DNA of 64,000 nt. Source: Populus alba (Eukaryota > Streptophyta > Magnoliopsida > Malpighiales > Salicaceae). Location of the stretch: positions 14,479,991 to 14,543,990 of the forward strand of contig NC_133302.1 of NCBI RefSeq assembly GCF_005239225.2. Direction: 5' to 3'. The translations under genes were made by a program, and so were the position numbers. The notes under the pieces were generated by a model. It searched no databases, had not been told where the DNA came from, and was given only the letters and a program-made list of their open reading frames with translations. Shown here piece by piece: positions 36,353 through 47,949 of this stretch (the first letter of the stretch is position 1; every line of letters starts with the position of its first letter).

Positions 36353-37393
36353 ATGGCAGAATCAACCTTTGTTCAAGCAGCCATCCCACGTTTTGAGGGT
36401 CACTATGACCATTGGAGCATGCTGATGGAAAATTTCCTTCGGTCCAAGGAGTATTGGCCGATTGTTGAAGCTGGAATTGAAGCTCCAGCAGCAACTGCAG
36501 TCATGACCGAGGCTCAAAAAACAGAGTTGGAAGGGAGAAGGCTGAAGGATTTGAAGGCGAAAAATTATTTGTTTCAAGCAATCGATCATCCCATTTTGGA
36601 AACAATTCTTAGCAAAGAAACTTTCAAAGACATATGGGACTCCATGAAGCTGAAATATCAAGGATCGACAAGGGTGAAGCGTGCACAACTTCAGGCCTTG
36701 CGACGGGACTTTGAGACTTTGCAGATGCAAATTGGGGAACCAGTCACAAATTATTGTTCCAGGACGATGGAGATATGCAACAAGATGAGGTTTCACGGTG
36801 AGAAGATGGATGATAATGTGATTGTTGAAAAGATTTTGCGTTCACTGTCCCCAAAATTTGATTATGTGGCTTGTTCAATCGAAGAGTCCCGGGAGGTGGA
36901 AAAACTCTCCATTGATGAGCTGCAGAGCTCCCTGCTTGTGCATGAGCAGAAAATGCTTTGGGGCTCACATACAAATGAGCAGGCCCTAAAAGCTACAAAT
37001 TATTCTCATTCCTTAAATTTCCGAGGAAGAGACAGAGGGAGAGGCAGAGATGGGAACCGAGACAGGGGAGATGGTTACAGAAACCAATTTAGGGATGTGG
37101 ATAATTTTGGCAGAGGCAAGGGAAATTTTAGGGGTGTTGAGGGGAACCGAGGCAATTTTAAGGGTGTTGAGGGGCAAAGCAGAGGCAAAGGTGACAAGTC
37201 TAAGATCGAATGTTTTCGATGTCATAAATTTGGGCATTACCAATCTGAGTGTTATGCCAGGATACCCAGTGACAAAGCTGAAATGTCACATTTTGCCGAG
37301 AGAAGGGAAGAGGAAACTCTGCTAATGGTTGTGGAGACAACCCAGAAGCAGAAGCAGGGGTCTCGGGAGCAGCAGCAGGGGTCTGAAATTTAG
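36353..37393 (+). CDS. Copia gag with zinc knuckle
   Basis: 346-aa open frame, the capsid part of the polyprotein. It starts MAESTFVQAAIPRFEGHYDH, with a UBN2-type retrotransposon gag region over about residues 10-205, then an Arg/Gly-rich basic linker (about 220-275). A CCHC zinc knuckle CFRCHKFGHYQSEC (about 284-297) binds RNA. It ends at a TAG (37391-37393) located just before the protease motif in the same frame. The stop sits where related elements have a Trp codon, so gag here is probably truncated by a point mutation and not a natural gag terminus; this is an inference. Gag itself looks intact and could assemble particles. Confidence 0.92.
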   Translation: MAESTFVQAAIPRFEGHYDHWSMLMENFLRSKEYWPIVEAGIEAPAATAVMTEAQKTELEGRRLKDLKAKNYLFQAIDHPILETILSKETFKDIWDSMKLKYQGSTRVKRAQLQALRRDFETLQMQIGEPVTNYCSRTMEICNKMRFHGEKMDDNVIVEKILRSLSPKFDYVACSIEESREVEKLSIDELQSSLLVHEQKMLWGSHTNEQALKATNYSHSLNFRGRDRGRGRDGNRDRGDGYRNQFRDVDNFGRGKGNFRGVEGNRGNFKGVEGQSRGKGDKSKIECFRCHKFGHYQSECYARIPSDKAEMSHFAERREEETLLMVVETTQKQKQGSREQQQGSEI

Positions 37394-38032
37394 TTTGTGG
37401 ATACGGGCTGCAGCAATCACATGTGTGGGTGTAAGTCTTCTTTTATTTACTTAAATGAAGGTTTTAATTCGACAGTAAGTTTTGGTGATAACTCTACTGT
37501 GAATGCATTAGGAAAGGGTGATATTGAGATTAGAACCAAGAATGGTTTTGTAGAAACAATTTCTGATGTGCTTTATGTGCCTGATTTGAAAAGCAATTTA
37601 TTGAGTGCTGGTCAATTGCAAGAGAAGGGGTATGAGATGACTATAAAGAATGGTGTTTGTGAAATTTATGATCCTTTGAGAGGGTCAATTACTGTAGTGA
37701 AAATGAGTAGGAATAGGCTGTTTCCATTAGAAATTGTGATATCACAGCCCTGTTTTATTGCTGAAATTGAGAACCCAACATGGCTTTGGCATTTCCGTTA
37801 TGGCCATTTGAATTTTAGTGGCCTAAAAACTCTTCAGTTGAAGAATATGGTGAAAGGGCTTCCTGAAATTGATATTCCTGCACAAATATGTGAAGATTGT
37901 GTTGTTAGCAAACAACATCATTCTCCATTCCCTCAAGGCAAATCATGGAGAGCAAAGCATGCTCTTGAATTGGTGCACTCGAACATTTGTGGACCGATTA
38001 GTCCATCTTCAAATGGAGGTAAAATTATATAA
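37394..38032 (+). pseudogene. Copia protease and N-terminal integrase
   Basis: Same frame as gag after its stop. The protease begins with FVDTGCSNHMCG (aspartic protease DTG at about 37400). The integrase zinc-binding segment has WHFRYGHLNFSGLK and ICEDCVVSKQH, giving the HHCC set. The first catalytic-acid site of the DDE core reads HSNICGPI, so the expected Asp is Asn. The frame closes at 38032 (GGKII then stop). The continuation lies one frame over, indicating a single-base loss or equivalent near 38015-38030. Confidence 0.9.
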
Positions 38033-39150
38033 TCACCTTCATTGACGATTTTACTCGGAAGACATGGGTTTATTTTTTTCAGCACAAGGCGGAAACTTTT
38101 TATGTGTTTCAAAGCTTTAAAGCTAAAGCTGAAAATGAGGCGGGGAAGCTCATTAAGACTCTCCGAACAGACCGTGGTGGTGAATTTTGTTCAACTGAAT
38201 TTGATGTTTTTTGTGGAGAGCATGGCATTCGCAAGGAATTAACAACTAGCTATACACCACATCAGAATGGTGTATCCGAAAGAAAAAACATAACAATCCT
38301 CAACATGGTGAGGAGCTTGCTAGCTAGAGGAAAAATCCCAAAGGAATTTTGGCCGGAAACAGTAAATTGGAGTATTCATGTGCTGAATAGAAGCCCTACT
38401 TTTTCAGTCCAGAACATGACACCTGAAGAAGCATGGAGTGAGAGGAAACCCAATGTTGAGTATTTCAGAATTTTTAGGTGCATAGCCTATGCACATGTCC
38501 CGGATGAGAAGAGAAAGAAGCTAGATGATAAGGGTGAAAAATGTGTGTTTCTCGGCATGAGTGAGTGCTCCAAAGCCTATAAATTGTACAATCCTCTTAC
38601 AAAAAAGATTGTGACCAACTGTGATGTTGTGTTTGATGAAGTGAAAACTTGGGATTGGGATAGGCAGCAGCCTATACATGCTGATTTGGAAATGGACACT
38701 GATTTGGAGCCAGCAGCAGCAGCCATTTTGCAGCAGCCTTGCTCAGAAACAACTGCTGAAATTCACTCAACAACAGGAGCAGCTGCTGGAAATTTCCCAC
38801 CCACGGCAGTAGCTCCTGTTGCAGCAGCTCCACCTTGTCCTCGTATCCGTAAAAGGCCTACTTGGATGGAAGATTATGAGGTAAATGGAATTGAAGATCC
38901 ACTTACCTATTTTGCTTTGTTTGCAGATTGTGATCCCATGACCTTTGAAAGTGCTGTCAAAGAAGAAAAATGGAGAAAAGCAATGGATGATGAAATTGAT
39001 GCTATTGAAAGAAATGACACTTGGGAACTTACTGATCTGCCACCAGGACACAAATCCATTGGCGTAAAATGGGTTTTCAAAACCAAATTGAAGGCAAATG
39101 GTGAAGTTGATAAGTATAAGGCGAGATTGGTGGTCAAAGGGTATAAGTAA
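38033..39150 (+). pseudogene. Copia integrase core and start of reverse transcriptase
   Basis: Resumes in a shifted frame with ITFIDDFTRKTWVYFFQHKA. Integrase catalytic Asp and Glu remain in LRTDRGGEF and HQNGVSERKN. A Gln/Ala-rich linker follows (about 38700-38850), then the RT opening (EKWRKAMDDEIDAIERNDTW, GVKWVFKTKLKANGEVDKYK). A TAA at 39148-39150 interrupts RT immediately after VVKGYK, at a position where a CAA-type Gln codon is the likely ancestor. Confidence 0.9.
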
Positions 39151-39885
39151 GAGTATGGAATTGATTATACGGAGGTCTTTGCTCCTGTTGCAAGACATGA
39201 TACAATTCGGTTGATAATTGCATTGGCTGCACAGAATTCATGGCCTATTTTCCAGCTTGATGTCAAATCAGCATTCTTGCATGGAAACTTGGAGGAGCAG
39301 GTATTTGTTGATCAACCTCTTGGTCATATTAAGATTGGATGTGAGGATAAAGTATATCGTTTGAAAAAGGCTCTTTATGGTTTAAAACAAGCTCCACGAG
39401 CTTGGTATAGTCGTATTGAGTCTTATTTCTTAAGAGAAGGATTTCATAAGTGTCCATATGAGCATTCATTATTTGTTAAGATTGGAGATGGGGGGAAATT
39501 GCGTATTGCTTGCTTATATGTTGATGATCTTTTATTTACTGGAAATGATGCTGATATGTTTAAGGATTTCAAGAGTTCTATAATGGTTGAATTTGAAATG
39601 TTCGATCTTGGGTTGATGCATTACTTTCTTGGCATAGAGGTGATGCAAACTGTAAATGACATTTTTATTTCTCAAAAGAAATATGTGCATGATATTCTGG
39701 AAAGATTTCAGATGAAGGATTGCAATCCTGTTAGTACTCCGACTGAATTTGGTTTGAAGCTCAACAAAGATCATGAAGGGAAGAAAGTGGACAACACACT
39801 TTACAAGCAAATTGTTGGCAGTTTAATGTATTTAACTGCAACAAGACCTGATATTATGTATTCTGTAAGTCTAATTAGCAGGTAA
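39151..39885 (+). pseudogene. Copia reverse transcriptase
   Basis: In frame with the preceding segment. Contains FAPVARHDTIRLIIALAA, QLDVKSAFLHG, LKKALYGLKQAPRAWY and the active-site YVDD (CLYVDDLLFTGND, near 39517-39550). The frame continues through the conserved TATRPDIMYSVSLISR and stops at TAA 39883-39885, right before the RNase H connection. Apart from the flanking stops, the catalytic motifs are all present. Confidence 0.92.
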
Positions 39886-40491
39886 ATGGAAAATCCCACA
39901 GAAATGCACTTGCTAACAGCCAAGAAAATCCTTCGTTACTTGCAAGGAACTAAGGATTTTGGGTTGTTCTACAAGAAAGGAGAAAAGATGGAGCTGGTTG
40001 GGTTTACTGACAGCGATTATGCAGGTGATCAAGATGACAGGAGAATCACCTCGGGTTTTGTTTTTATGATGGGCACAGGTGCGGTTTCGTGGTCTTCGAA
40101 AAAGCAACAAATTGTTACTTTATCCACCACCGAAGCCGAATTTATTGCTGCCACAGCTTGTGCTTGTCAAGCTATTTGGATAAGAAGAATTCTTGAAGAA
40201 CTACAGTTTCCACAAATTGGAGCTACAACGGTATTTTATGATAACAACTCAGCTATCAAACTCTCCAAGAATCCGGTGTTACATGGGAGAAGCAAGCACA
40301 TTGATGTGCGATACTACTTCTTGCGAGATCTCAATAATGATGGCATGATCAATCTAATTTATTACCGAAGTGAAGATCAAGTTGCTGACATACAAACCAA
40401 ACCTCTTAAACTTGCTACATTTGTGAAATTGCGTGGTTTACTTGGAATGTTTTCGCAATCAACAGTAATTAAGAGCATTGAAGAAGGATGA
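39886..40491 (+). pseudogene. Copia RNase H
   Basis: Same frame as RT after one stop. Shows GFTDSDYAGDQDDRRITSGF, LSTTEAEFIAATACACQAIW and NNSAIKLSKNPVLHGRSKHI, the Asp/Glu/Asp set of Copia RNase H. Ends KSIEEG followed by TGA, 34 bases before the polypurine tract. Confidence 0.92.
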
Positions 40492-40525
40492 TTTCTTTTA
40501 AACTGATATCTGCAGATTTCAGTTT

Positions 40526-40534
40526 AAGGGAGGG
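40526..40534 (+). promoter_or_regulatory. Polypurine tract of Copia element
   Basis: AAGGGAGGG directly next to the 3' LTR; the expected plus-strand priming site. Confidence 0.9.
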
Positions 40535-40782
40535 TGTTAAAGTTTATTTATTTAATTCATTGTTTTATTTAATTATTTATTTTATGTTGATTTAGTTATA
40601 ATGGACCTAGTCTTTAGGATGTGTTTAGGTGGCTAAGAGAGTGGTGATTGTGTTGCTAGAATCATGGGTTAGTGGGTTAATGGTGATGTGGGTTAGTGGG
40701 TTCATTATACACTATGTAATGCCTATTTATAGGCTCTTTATTTTTAATTGAATATTAAGCCAAGCATTCATTTTTATTATCA
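40535..40782 (+). repeat. 3' LTR of Copia element
   Basis: 248 bp, matches the 5' LTR at all but one position. Followed by target duplication CTACC (40783-40787). Confidence 0.97.
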
Positions 40783-40787
40783 CTACC

Positions 40788-41355
40788 CTATTTGTTGTCG
40801 CCAATATATAGTGGAGCTCTGAAATAACATTCATGAATGGGATTATGGCTCTAGTCAAGGAGGAGTGCACCTTTATCCTTTGAAGCTAACATCTTAAATT
40901 TTTGCTTATCAATATGCTCCTGTATTCATTAAGTACTCTTCGCACATCCTAATTTTCTTTCATTCCTTATAAAATACTATTTTAATTCATAAATAGTAAG
41001 GTTTAAATTTTCCATGAGTAATGAAATATAGTATTTTAATTCATTAATAGTGAGTGTTACATTTCCATGAAAAATGAAATATTATATTTTAATTTTAGCA
41101 ACTCATTTCCTTTCTTTCTTCAATAATATATAAGGGAAGGAACTTAAATGTTTTTTTTTAATAAAAAAAAAATGCTTTAATTGAGTTCATAAATTTTTTA
41201 TTTTGAATTTTTTTTTCTCAATTTGAATTTTTTTTGTCAATTGGGTTTTTATCAGTCAAAAATATATTGCCAAATTTTAATTCTTGTATTTTGAACCTTC
41301 TCAACCAATTTCTAGTCATTATAAGAACATTCCAACATCTTTTTCTCGCTTCTAT

Positions 41356-41393
<38 letters not shown>

Positions 41394-42070
41394 TCATTTC
41401 TTGAGTGGGAATAAAAAAAATAAATAAGAACAAACTTGTGGCTTTTTTCTCAATGATTTCTTGATAATTTGGTAGCTACATGGAAATATATAACAAAAAT
41501 TGATATTTTCCATAATGAAAAACGATATTTTTCATAGAAAAAAACTCAATCGGATACAATTTATTAATTACTAGTCGTTTACCTCCAATCTGTGTACAAG
41601 ATAATTTTATTATTATATGGAAATATATAACAAAAATTGTATTACACATTTGTAGAGAAAAGTATCTCTTAATCACATTCTTTAAACTAATTATATTTAA
41701 TAATCACACCTCTTCATATTTTCATGTTATTTTATGAATAATCACATCCCTTATATCCAAAATTAATGTATTTATTATTAGAATTATAAATTTCAAAGAA
41801 TACAACCGTTGCCAAAGATTACGATCGACAATACTCTATCAATAGTCACCGCTATAATTTTTTATTATAAATTTGTAATCTTTAAAATAATAGGACGTGG
41901 TATGAACCATATATTTTCATTTTCTTATGCCTCTTCGCAGTTATTTACTATTATATATAAAAACGTTGTATTTTTTTTTTCATTAGAGTTACAAATTTTA
42001 ATGTTTACATCTATTGTCAACGATTACTACTCTATTCCGCGTAGTCGCTGGGACCATCTACAAGATAAAG
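40788..42070. other. AT-rich intergenic
   Basis: No gene is seen. Contains an (AT)n microsatellite at 41359-41391 and a direct repeat ATGGAAATATATAACAAAAA at about 41479 and 41618. Confidence 0.5.
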
Positions 42071-42074
42071 TAAA

Positions 42075-43015
42075 GAAAGGAAGGACACACTAGAACATTG
42101 CCTTGGAACTGGACATGAACAATCATTATTTCTTATTAATTTAATGAATAAATGGATTGATGTGGCATACCAGCATTATCAAGGACAGGGGTAAATAACT
42201 ATACAGAAGGTGGCCTTCTATAAAACTTGAAACTAAAAGGTTTTTTTTTTTTTTTTTAATGGTTTAATGTTTGAGTTTTATAGTTGCTAATATAATCATC
42301 ATTAAAGGCTTATATGGTCGTTAATTTTAAGACTCGTTGAATTAGTTGAGGTATGCACAAATTGGTCCGGACACCCACATTAACAAAAAAAAAAAAAAGA
42401 ATGAGAATTAAATAAAGCTCAATTGGTCAGATTTTAAGTTTGTTTTCTAGAAATTATTAATTTAAGTTCTATAAATCTCAGAACCATTAAAAATTTATAT
42501 AATCATTAATTTCAGGATTCATATAATTAGTCGAGATAATTGATCCGAACATTAACGTTAAAAAGAAAAAGAAAAAGGGGGGGAATGAGCCGTTTTTATT
42601 CCTCGGAAAACTGATATAGAAAAGTGCATGGTTTCAGTTTTTTCGAGCTAGTGTCCACCAGCAGCATAATAACAACTAGGGATCCTGAAGCAGCAAAGAG
42701 GGAAATCAGAACAGCTCTAATAACAGGATTGGTGTGCGATTATTCACAAAAAGGGGCTAATGTTGCTGTTGGTTGGGACCGGAAACGTCCTTCACAAGGG
42801 ATTGTCTTGTACGTAGTTCCCTCTGGACCATGCCCAGGGGGCATTGAACAGTCTCTTTCCAACTCGGTCACAGCTCGGAGCAACCACAGACAGCCCCATT
42901 AAGAGTTTCCAGCATGCATGGTGCACTTCAAACTCGGTGTTCCCTCCCTCCCATGTGAATTTTAATGGCGGATTGAGAGCTTAGGGCCCCGCTGGCCCTT
43001 ACAAGGTGACAACTA
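42075..43015. repeat. Duplicated module, copy 1 (unknown identity)
   Basis: Positions 42691-43015 are about 94-95% identical by eye to 48327-48655, and the left flank (42075-42165 and 42590-42670) matches 47950-48125. Copy 1 has an extra ~430 bases (about 42165-42590) and copy 2 an extra ~190 bases. The core is much more GC-rich than its surroundings and includes GGGCCCCGCTGGCCCTTACA. Open frames exist on both strands, but base changes show no convincing codon pattern and a 1-base indel breaks the frame. I do not recognise it. Confidence 0.75.
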
Positions 43016-43429
43016 GTTAGTTATGTTCGGTGCCTTTCTCTCTAATGTCATGTAACTTGCTAACAGGATATATGTTGCCTGAGGTAAGAAAATCACCTTT
43101 GATTATTAACTACTGCATATACAAGTCCAGTAAATTACGAGTAGAGGTGAGGGAAAAGGAGATAGAAAACAATAAAAAGACCAGAAGCTTTGTTTGGCCG
43201 TGATTTTCTCTTCATAGGTGTAGTGTTGGCACGCGGATACACATGCCAATAGTGGTGGTGGTGCATGGGTCAAAACGTCGTCGCTAGTCAAACTGCATTT
43301 TAGCAGATTTTGATGGATGTCGATAGCTTTAAAGGTTGTTTTTAAACCCCTAACTTGCTATATTTTCCAGGATTTTTCTATCTATTTTAAAATGTTGATT
43401 ACTCTCCGTATTGCCAGCATTAACTTTAT

Positions 43430-44943
43430 GCCTTGTTTGTTTCAAGAAAACTGAATTCAGTTTCCTCATTTTTCCATGTTTGGAAACCATTTGGAAAGTC
43501 AGTCAAAGGAAAATGAATTCCAATCAACAAATAAATTGCTTTTACCCGCAGGAAAGTGTTTTCCTTTCCTTGTTGAAAGGAAAACACTTTCCTTTATTGA
43601 TAAAACACATCTTCCCCTCTCCTTCTCTCTGTGTCCGAAAACAGTTGAAAGAATTATAACAAAAAAAACCTTGATATTGTTTATTTGTTGCCTGTTCCGA
43701 AGAAAACAATTTCTCTGTATTTTTATTTGCTGCGCAAACAATCCATCATTGTTGGGTAAGCTGCCTCTCAATTTTTTTTCCTATACCCAGTTTGATTTTT
43801 CATCTCCTTGTCACATTCAAACAATCTCACAAAAAAAACCCAACCAAATTTATCACAAGCAAGCAAGCCATTAAAAACAAATTTTTTCTTGCACATTCGA
43901 CCTCAACCAGTCTTACCTTGTTTCCTGAACAAAGAGAACAAAGAGAGGGGAAATTGTCGGGGGGGGGGGGATGAGAACTGGGACTGAGGAGCAGATCCTT
44001 GATGGGAAGAGAAAGAGAGCTGAGAGAGAACAACCCGAGAGAACAACCGTGAGAGAACTGGGTATGCAGGAGGGGAAACCGAATGAGGGGAAACCCAGGG
44101 GAATGACAGGGGAATTTGAGGGGAAACCGATTGACAGTGGAATGAGGGGAATGAAAGGGGAAATGAAAGAGGGGAAACCGAATGACAGTGAGAATGACAG
44201 AGGGGAAACCAAATGAGAGGGGAAATGAGGGGAATGAAAGGGGACACCGAATGAGAGGGGAAATGAGGGAGGGGAAACCGAATGCAGTGGGAATAAAAGA
44301 ATTGGAATTAATAACTACAATTGAATATTTTGACAGTAATAGCAATTGAAAATGGTAAGCTTATATTTCTTTAAGAATTATATAATGTTTGAGTGTTGAA
44401 TGTAGAATAAGCTATGCATTAGGAGACAATAAATATTTTTGTATGTATTTATCTTTTAAAAAATTCTTTATATATATAAAAAAAACCCAAATATATAACT
44501 CTTACCATAAACTAATTTGGCTTTCTTCATATGAAAAAAAAAACTTATTTTAAGCTTTTAAAATTGAAAAAATATATTAATAGGTTTTACATAAAAAATA
44601 TTTCACAAGCTTATTTCTCTATAATATTATATGATATATATAGTTATATTTTATAAAATAAGCTATGTATGAATATAGGATATAAGAAAAAAAAATTCAT
44701 CATTATACTTTTTAGATTTCATTTTTTTTTATTGTAAGTGATTAAATATTTTATATATATTAGATAAACTTGAAAAAAAAATTAATTCATTAATAAATTA
44801 TTTTCCAGTTCATTTTCCATAACACAACCAAATACTGGAAAATGTTTTCTAGTTCATTTTTCATAACACTACCAAACATCGAAAAATACTTTCCCAGAAT
44901 TCACTTTCCAAAAGGAAACCACTTTCCTGCAAACAAACGGAGC
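43430..44943. mobile_element. Foldback-like DNA element with internal purine-rich repeats
   Basis: The ends look inverted: the left end reads GCCTTGTTTGTTTCAAGAAA and the complement of the right end reads GCTCCGTTTGTTTGCAGGAA. Repeated TTTCC/GGAAA hairpins occur inside both arms (for example AGGAAAGTGTTTTCCTTTCC at about 43550). No clean target duplication or transposase was found. The centre holds the purine-rich minisatellite described separately. A non-autonomous DNA transposon is the best guess. Confidence 0.45.
43960..44290. repeat. Purine-rich GGGGAAACCGAATGA minisatellite
   Basis: Degenerate tandem repeats of GAGGGGAAACCGAATGA, GGGGAATGA and GAGAGGGGAAATGAGG-type units. They are preceded by a G10 run at about 43961-43970. 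The strand is almost purely purine over ~300 bases. Long open frames in several registers are a by-product of the repeat. Confidence 0.85.
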
Positions 44944-47900
44944 CTTAGTTTGAAGCATATTGTTTGTCATTATGATTAGAAAAAAAATTAATTTTTTTTA
45001 CTTTAAATTAATATATTTTTAATGTTTTCAGATTATTTTAACGTGCTGATGTCAAAAATATTATTTTTTTAAAAATATTATTTTAATATATTTTTAAATA
45101 AAAAAACACTTTAAAAAACAATTGTTATAACATTTTCAAACACTATTTTATATATTATAATCTTGTAGAATCTTGTAGGTAATAGTTTGGGACATGTAAG
45201 CAAGTAGCAGGCTATGGAGTTGTTTCATTATTTTATTTGGTTCTTGTTTGAGCTAATTAAGTTGAATCATTCAAGGCAAATATTCACATTAAGAATCATG
45301 TCTGGTAAGGTTCCAATTGGTCTACACAACCCTAATTCTATAAATGTAAATCTTATCCTCTATTTCTATATTACTTTATAATCATTGATTAGAAATTATA
45401 TATAATTAACCTCAATCTCATTTGTTACTTGTCATTTTGATTATTGGTATAGTAATTTGTGAATTAATATTCAGAAATTGAATTATGTAGTTTCAAATAC
45501 ATTATTTTGATTTTATAGCTTTGCACAACATAAAGACTACATCACTTTAACTTTGATAAAGTGAAAGTATACAAGGTTAATTTTAGTGATCTTAAACTTA
45601 GAAATCTATAAAAGGGACATTATATACTTTATTAGAAAGCGTTTGGTATGATAAACAACAATAGATTAGGCATAATAATTTTATTATAAAGTTATCTGAT
45701 GCAGCTTTAGATAATATAAAAATCAATTTTTATCATGTTTAGTATTGTTCTAAAGAAGTAATTTTTGTTCCATTAAAAGGAAATAGTGCAAAGCTTATTC
45801 AATTCCCTTTAGAAATTTGGTTATCTTTTCTTCATTTTTTTCTTTGTGACATGTCGCGGGGGGAAAAATCCCTCATTTCTCTCCAAAATTGAAAGGCTAG
45901 AAGAAGGAATAGAGAAAGGGGTTTCTTGTTTTTGAACATATAATCTTTCTTTTTTTTGAAATGGAACCTCCAGTGAGGTAGCAAATTTTCCGGTAGAAGA
46001 AGATGAAAAAACAGCTGATAGGGAAACGAGATGACACGCTGTTTCATGCAGTGGTAAGAGCTGGTTAAGGAAACGATAGCTGATAAATAATCTTGGAGAA
46101 GCTGCATAGTGTTGACTATGATGTTTTCAAAACATAATCAGTCAAGAGAAACTGCTTAATTTATACGTTGTTTTAGAGTGTTAATCTCATGTTGGTATTA
46201 GTGAAGGAGCTGATTATGTACCATGACAATGGTTTTGCTAGTCTCAAGGCCAAGCAAGGTGATTTGAGTAACTATTGTTTTCAATTCTTGAAATTCCCTG
46301 GAAGAATGTGTGATTGGATTGGGCTTAATGTTTGTTTAATTGCTTCTTGTTTTGTGTTTGGCGGTCGAGAAAGTTTAAGATAGATTTGGATTTGAATTAG
46401 TGTGACTCGTCTTGTTTTGGTATCCTAATTTTGTTTATTGAATTAGGTAATCTTTCTAACTTGGTTAAGTTTAATCTTATATTTCATATGTTTTGGTTTC
46501 GGATCTTTAATTTTTTATTTGTTTTTGAGTCAATCTCATCAGCTTAAAATGGGATCAGATGTTTAAGGTTTTATTTGGTTTGTTATTTTTTTTGTATAAA
46601 AGAATTTCTGGTCTAAGGAAGTGTTTCTTTAGGCTTGTTTTGACTGTTTTTCTAAAGAAAAAAAATAAAATTTTCAAAACGTGTCTTTATAAAAATATAA
46701 AAAGTAAAATAAATAAAATAATAATATGAAAAAATAATTTTTGTCTATTGCATATAACTTAATCCTTATATAAATTATGTTTTTATAAGAAAAGAAAAAA
46801 AATATATTTTTTAGCATTGTTTTTTTTTTTTTCTTTTGCTTTTTTTGAAAGTTACAACAAGTTTTAAAAATTCCTTAATGATTTTGCCAATATTTCAATA
46901 ACCTTAAATTTTTAATTCATGTAAATTAATGGTTAATATTCTAGTATAAATGTTGGACCTACAAGTAGGCTAGTATTTAAATATTAGAAATTGACAAGAA
47001 ATTAAATTCTCAAAATTATTTTGAATATTCATCAATTTTAATAGATTTTATTTTTTCACCATAACATACTAGTTGTGGAAAACTCTTTTGTCTTATAGGA
47101 TAGGTGAACTCCGTTAGGGTAATTACATAGACTCTTTCAATAAGAATTCATTTGGGTATACGAGCCCATGATAAATTCGAAATGTTAGATTTATTCATAA
47201 GAGTAATTTTTTTTTCTAAGCCACAGACAAACTACTGGTTAAGAATTCATCAAAACCCTTAAATCATATCTAGACCGCATAATGTAACCTACTTTAGGTA
47301 GGTTGCACTAAGAGTGCTAATACATGCCATAGCCACAATCAGTCCCTTGTTTTTAGAATTTTTGATAAACATCAGTACACTCGGGTTTCCTAATGGCCTT
47401 GAACCAAATAACTATGTGGTGAATTTTTTACCCTCGTTGCTGTGCATCCACGTGCGATAACATAGGTCATGAGTTTAACATGCTTTTTTTAATTTAAGTT
47501 TTTTTAGTTGTTCTGTTCCTATTTGATTTTTCAAGTTATTATCTAATTCATGTATAACTTTTATTTTATTTTATACAAATGAGGTTTATTTGTTAAAATA
47601 AAAAATATACATTTTTAAATAATATTGTTGATGTGTTCGACCTTGCATAATATTTTTTTATTGTGTAGGTTTATTCAGTAAGTTTCATTTGTAAATATAT
47701 TTTAAGTCATGAATTTTTTAGAATATGTATTTATCTTTTATAAATTTAAATAAATAAGTTAAGTAAATATAACCGGGTTAATATCTTAATTTACATTCAT
47801 CTTTTAATTTTTTTTCAATTTTTTCTTAGTTATTATTAATAACTTTTTTATTTATATAAATAAATTTCAATTTATTTAATTAGATACTTACATATTCATC

Positions 47901-47945
47901 CTCAATAACTTGAAACTTAAGTAGCATGGAGTATTTACAAAATAA
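44944..47945. other. AT-rich intergenic with one dispersed repeat copy
   Basis: Contains a copy of the dispersed MITE-like repeat at about 44945-45155 (TTTTCAGATTATTTTAACGT, TGCTGATGTCAAAAATATT). Short frames at 45832-46107 (-) and 46189-46383 (+) show no family resemblance. No gene is supported. Confidence 0.45.
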
Positions 47946-47949
47946 AATA

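Larger units (their letters stand above)
35734..40782 (+). mobile_element. Structurally complete, recently inserted Ty1/Copia element
   Basis: 5049-bp LTR retrotransposon with 248-bp LTRs that differ at a single base, TG...CA ends, and a 5-bp target duplication CTACC at 35729-35733 and 40783-40787. A primer-binding site (35983-35995) and a polypurine tract AAGGGAGGG (40526-40534) abut the LTRs. The interior has Copia gene order: gag, protease, integrase, reverse transcriptase, RNase H. By established logic, near-identical LTRs mean recent insertion. The polyprotein frame is nevertheless broken by three in-frame stops and one frameshift, so this copy is non-autonomous. Confidence 0.98.

Noticed and set aside
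42624..42902. 92-codon frame in the duplicated module
   Set aside because: The second copy has an indel and changes that do not preserve the frame; the antisense frame is equally open, so coding is not supported.
42841..42960. Possible miRNA precursor around TTCCCTCCCTCCCATG (miR482-like)
   Set aside because: Alignment to the miRNA is gapped and no complementary arm giving a hairpin was found.
42990..43015. Resemblance of CTTACAAGGT to the complement of the TAS3 tasiARF core
   Set aside because: Only 10 matching bases and no miR390 sites nearby; treated as chance.
43827..44345. Several long open frames (81-172 codons) in different registers
   Set aside because: They follow from the purine-rich minisatellite, which lacks stops in many registers.
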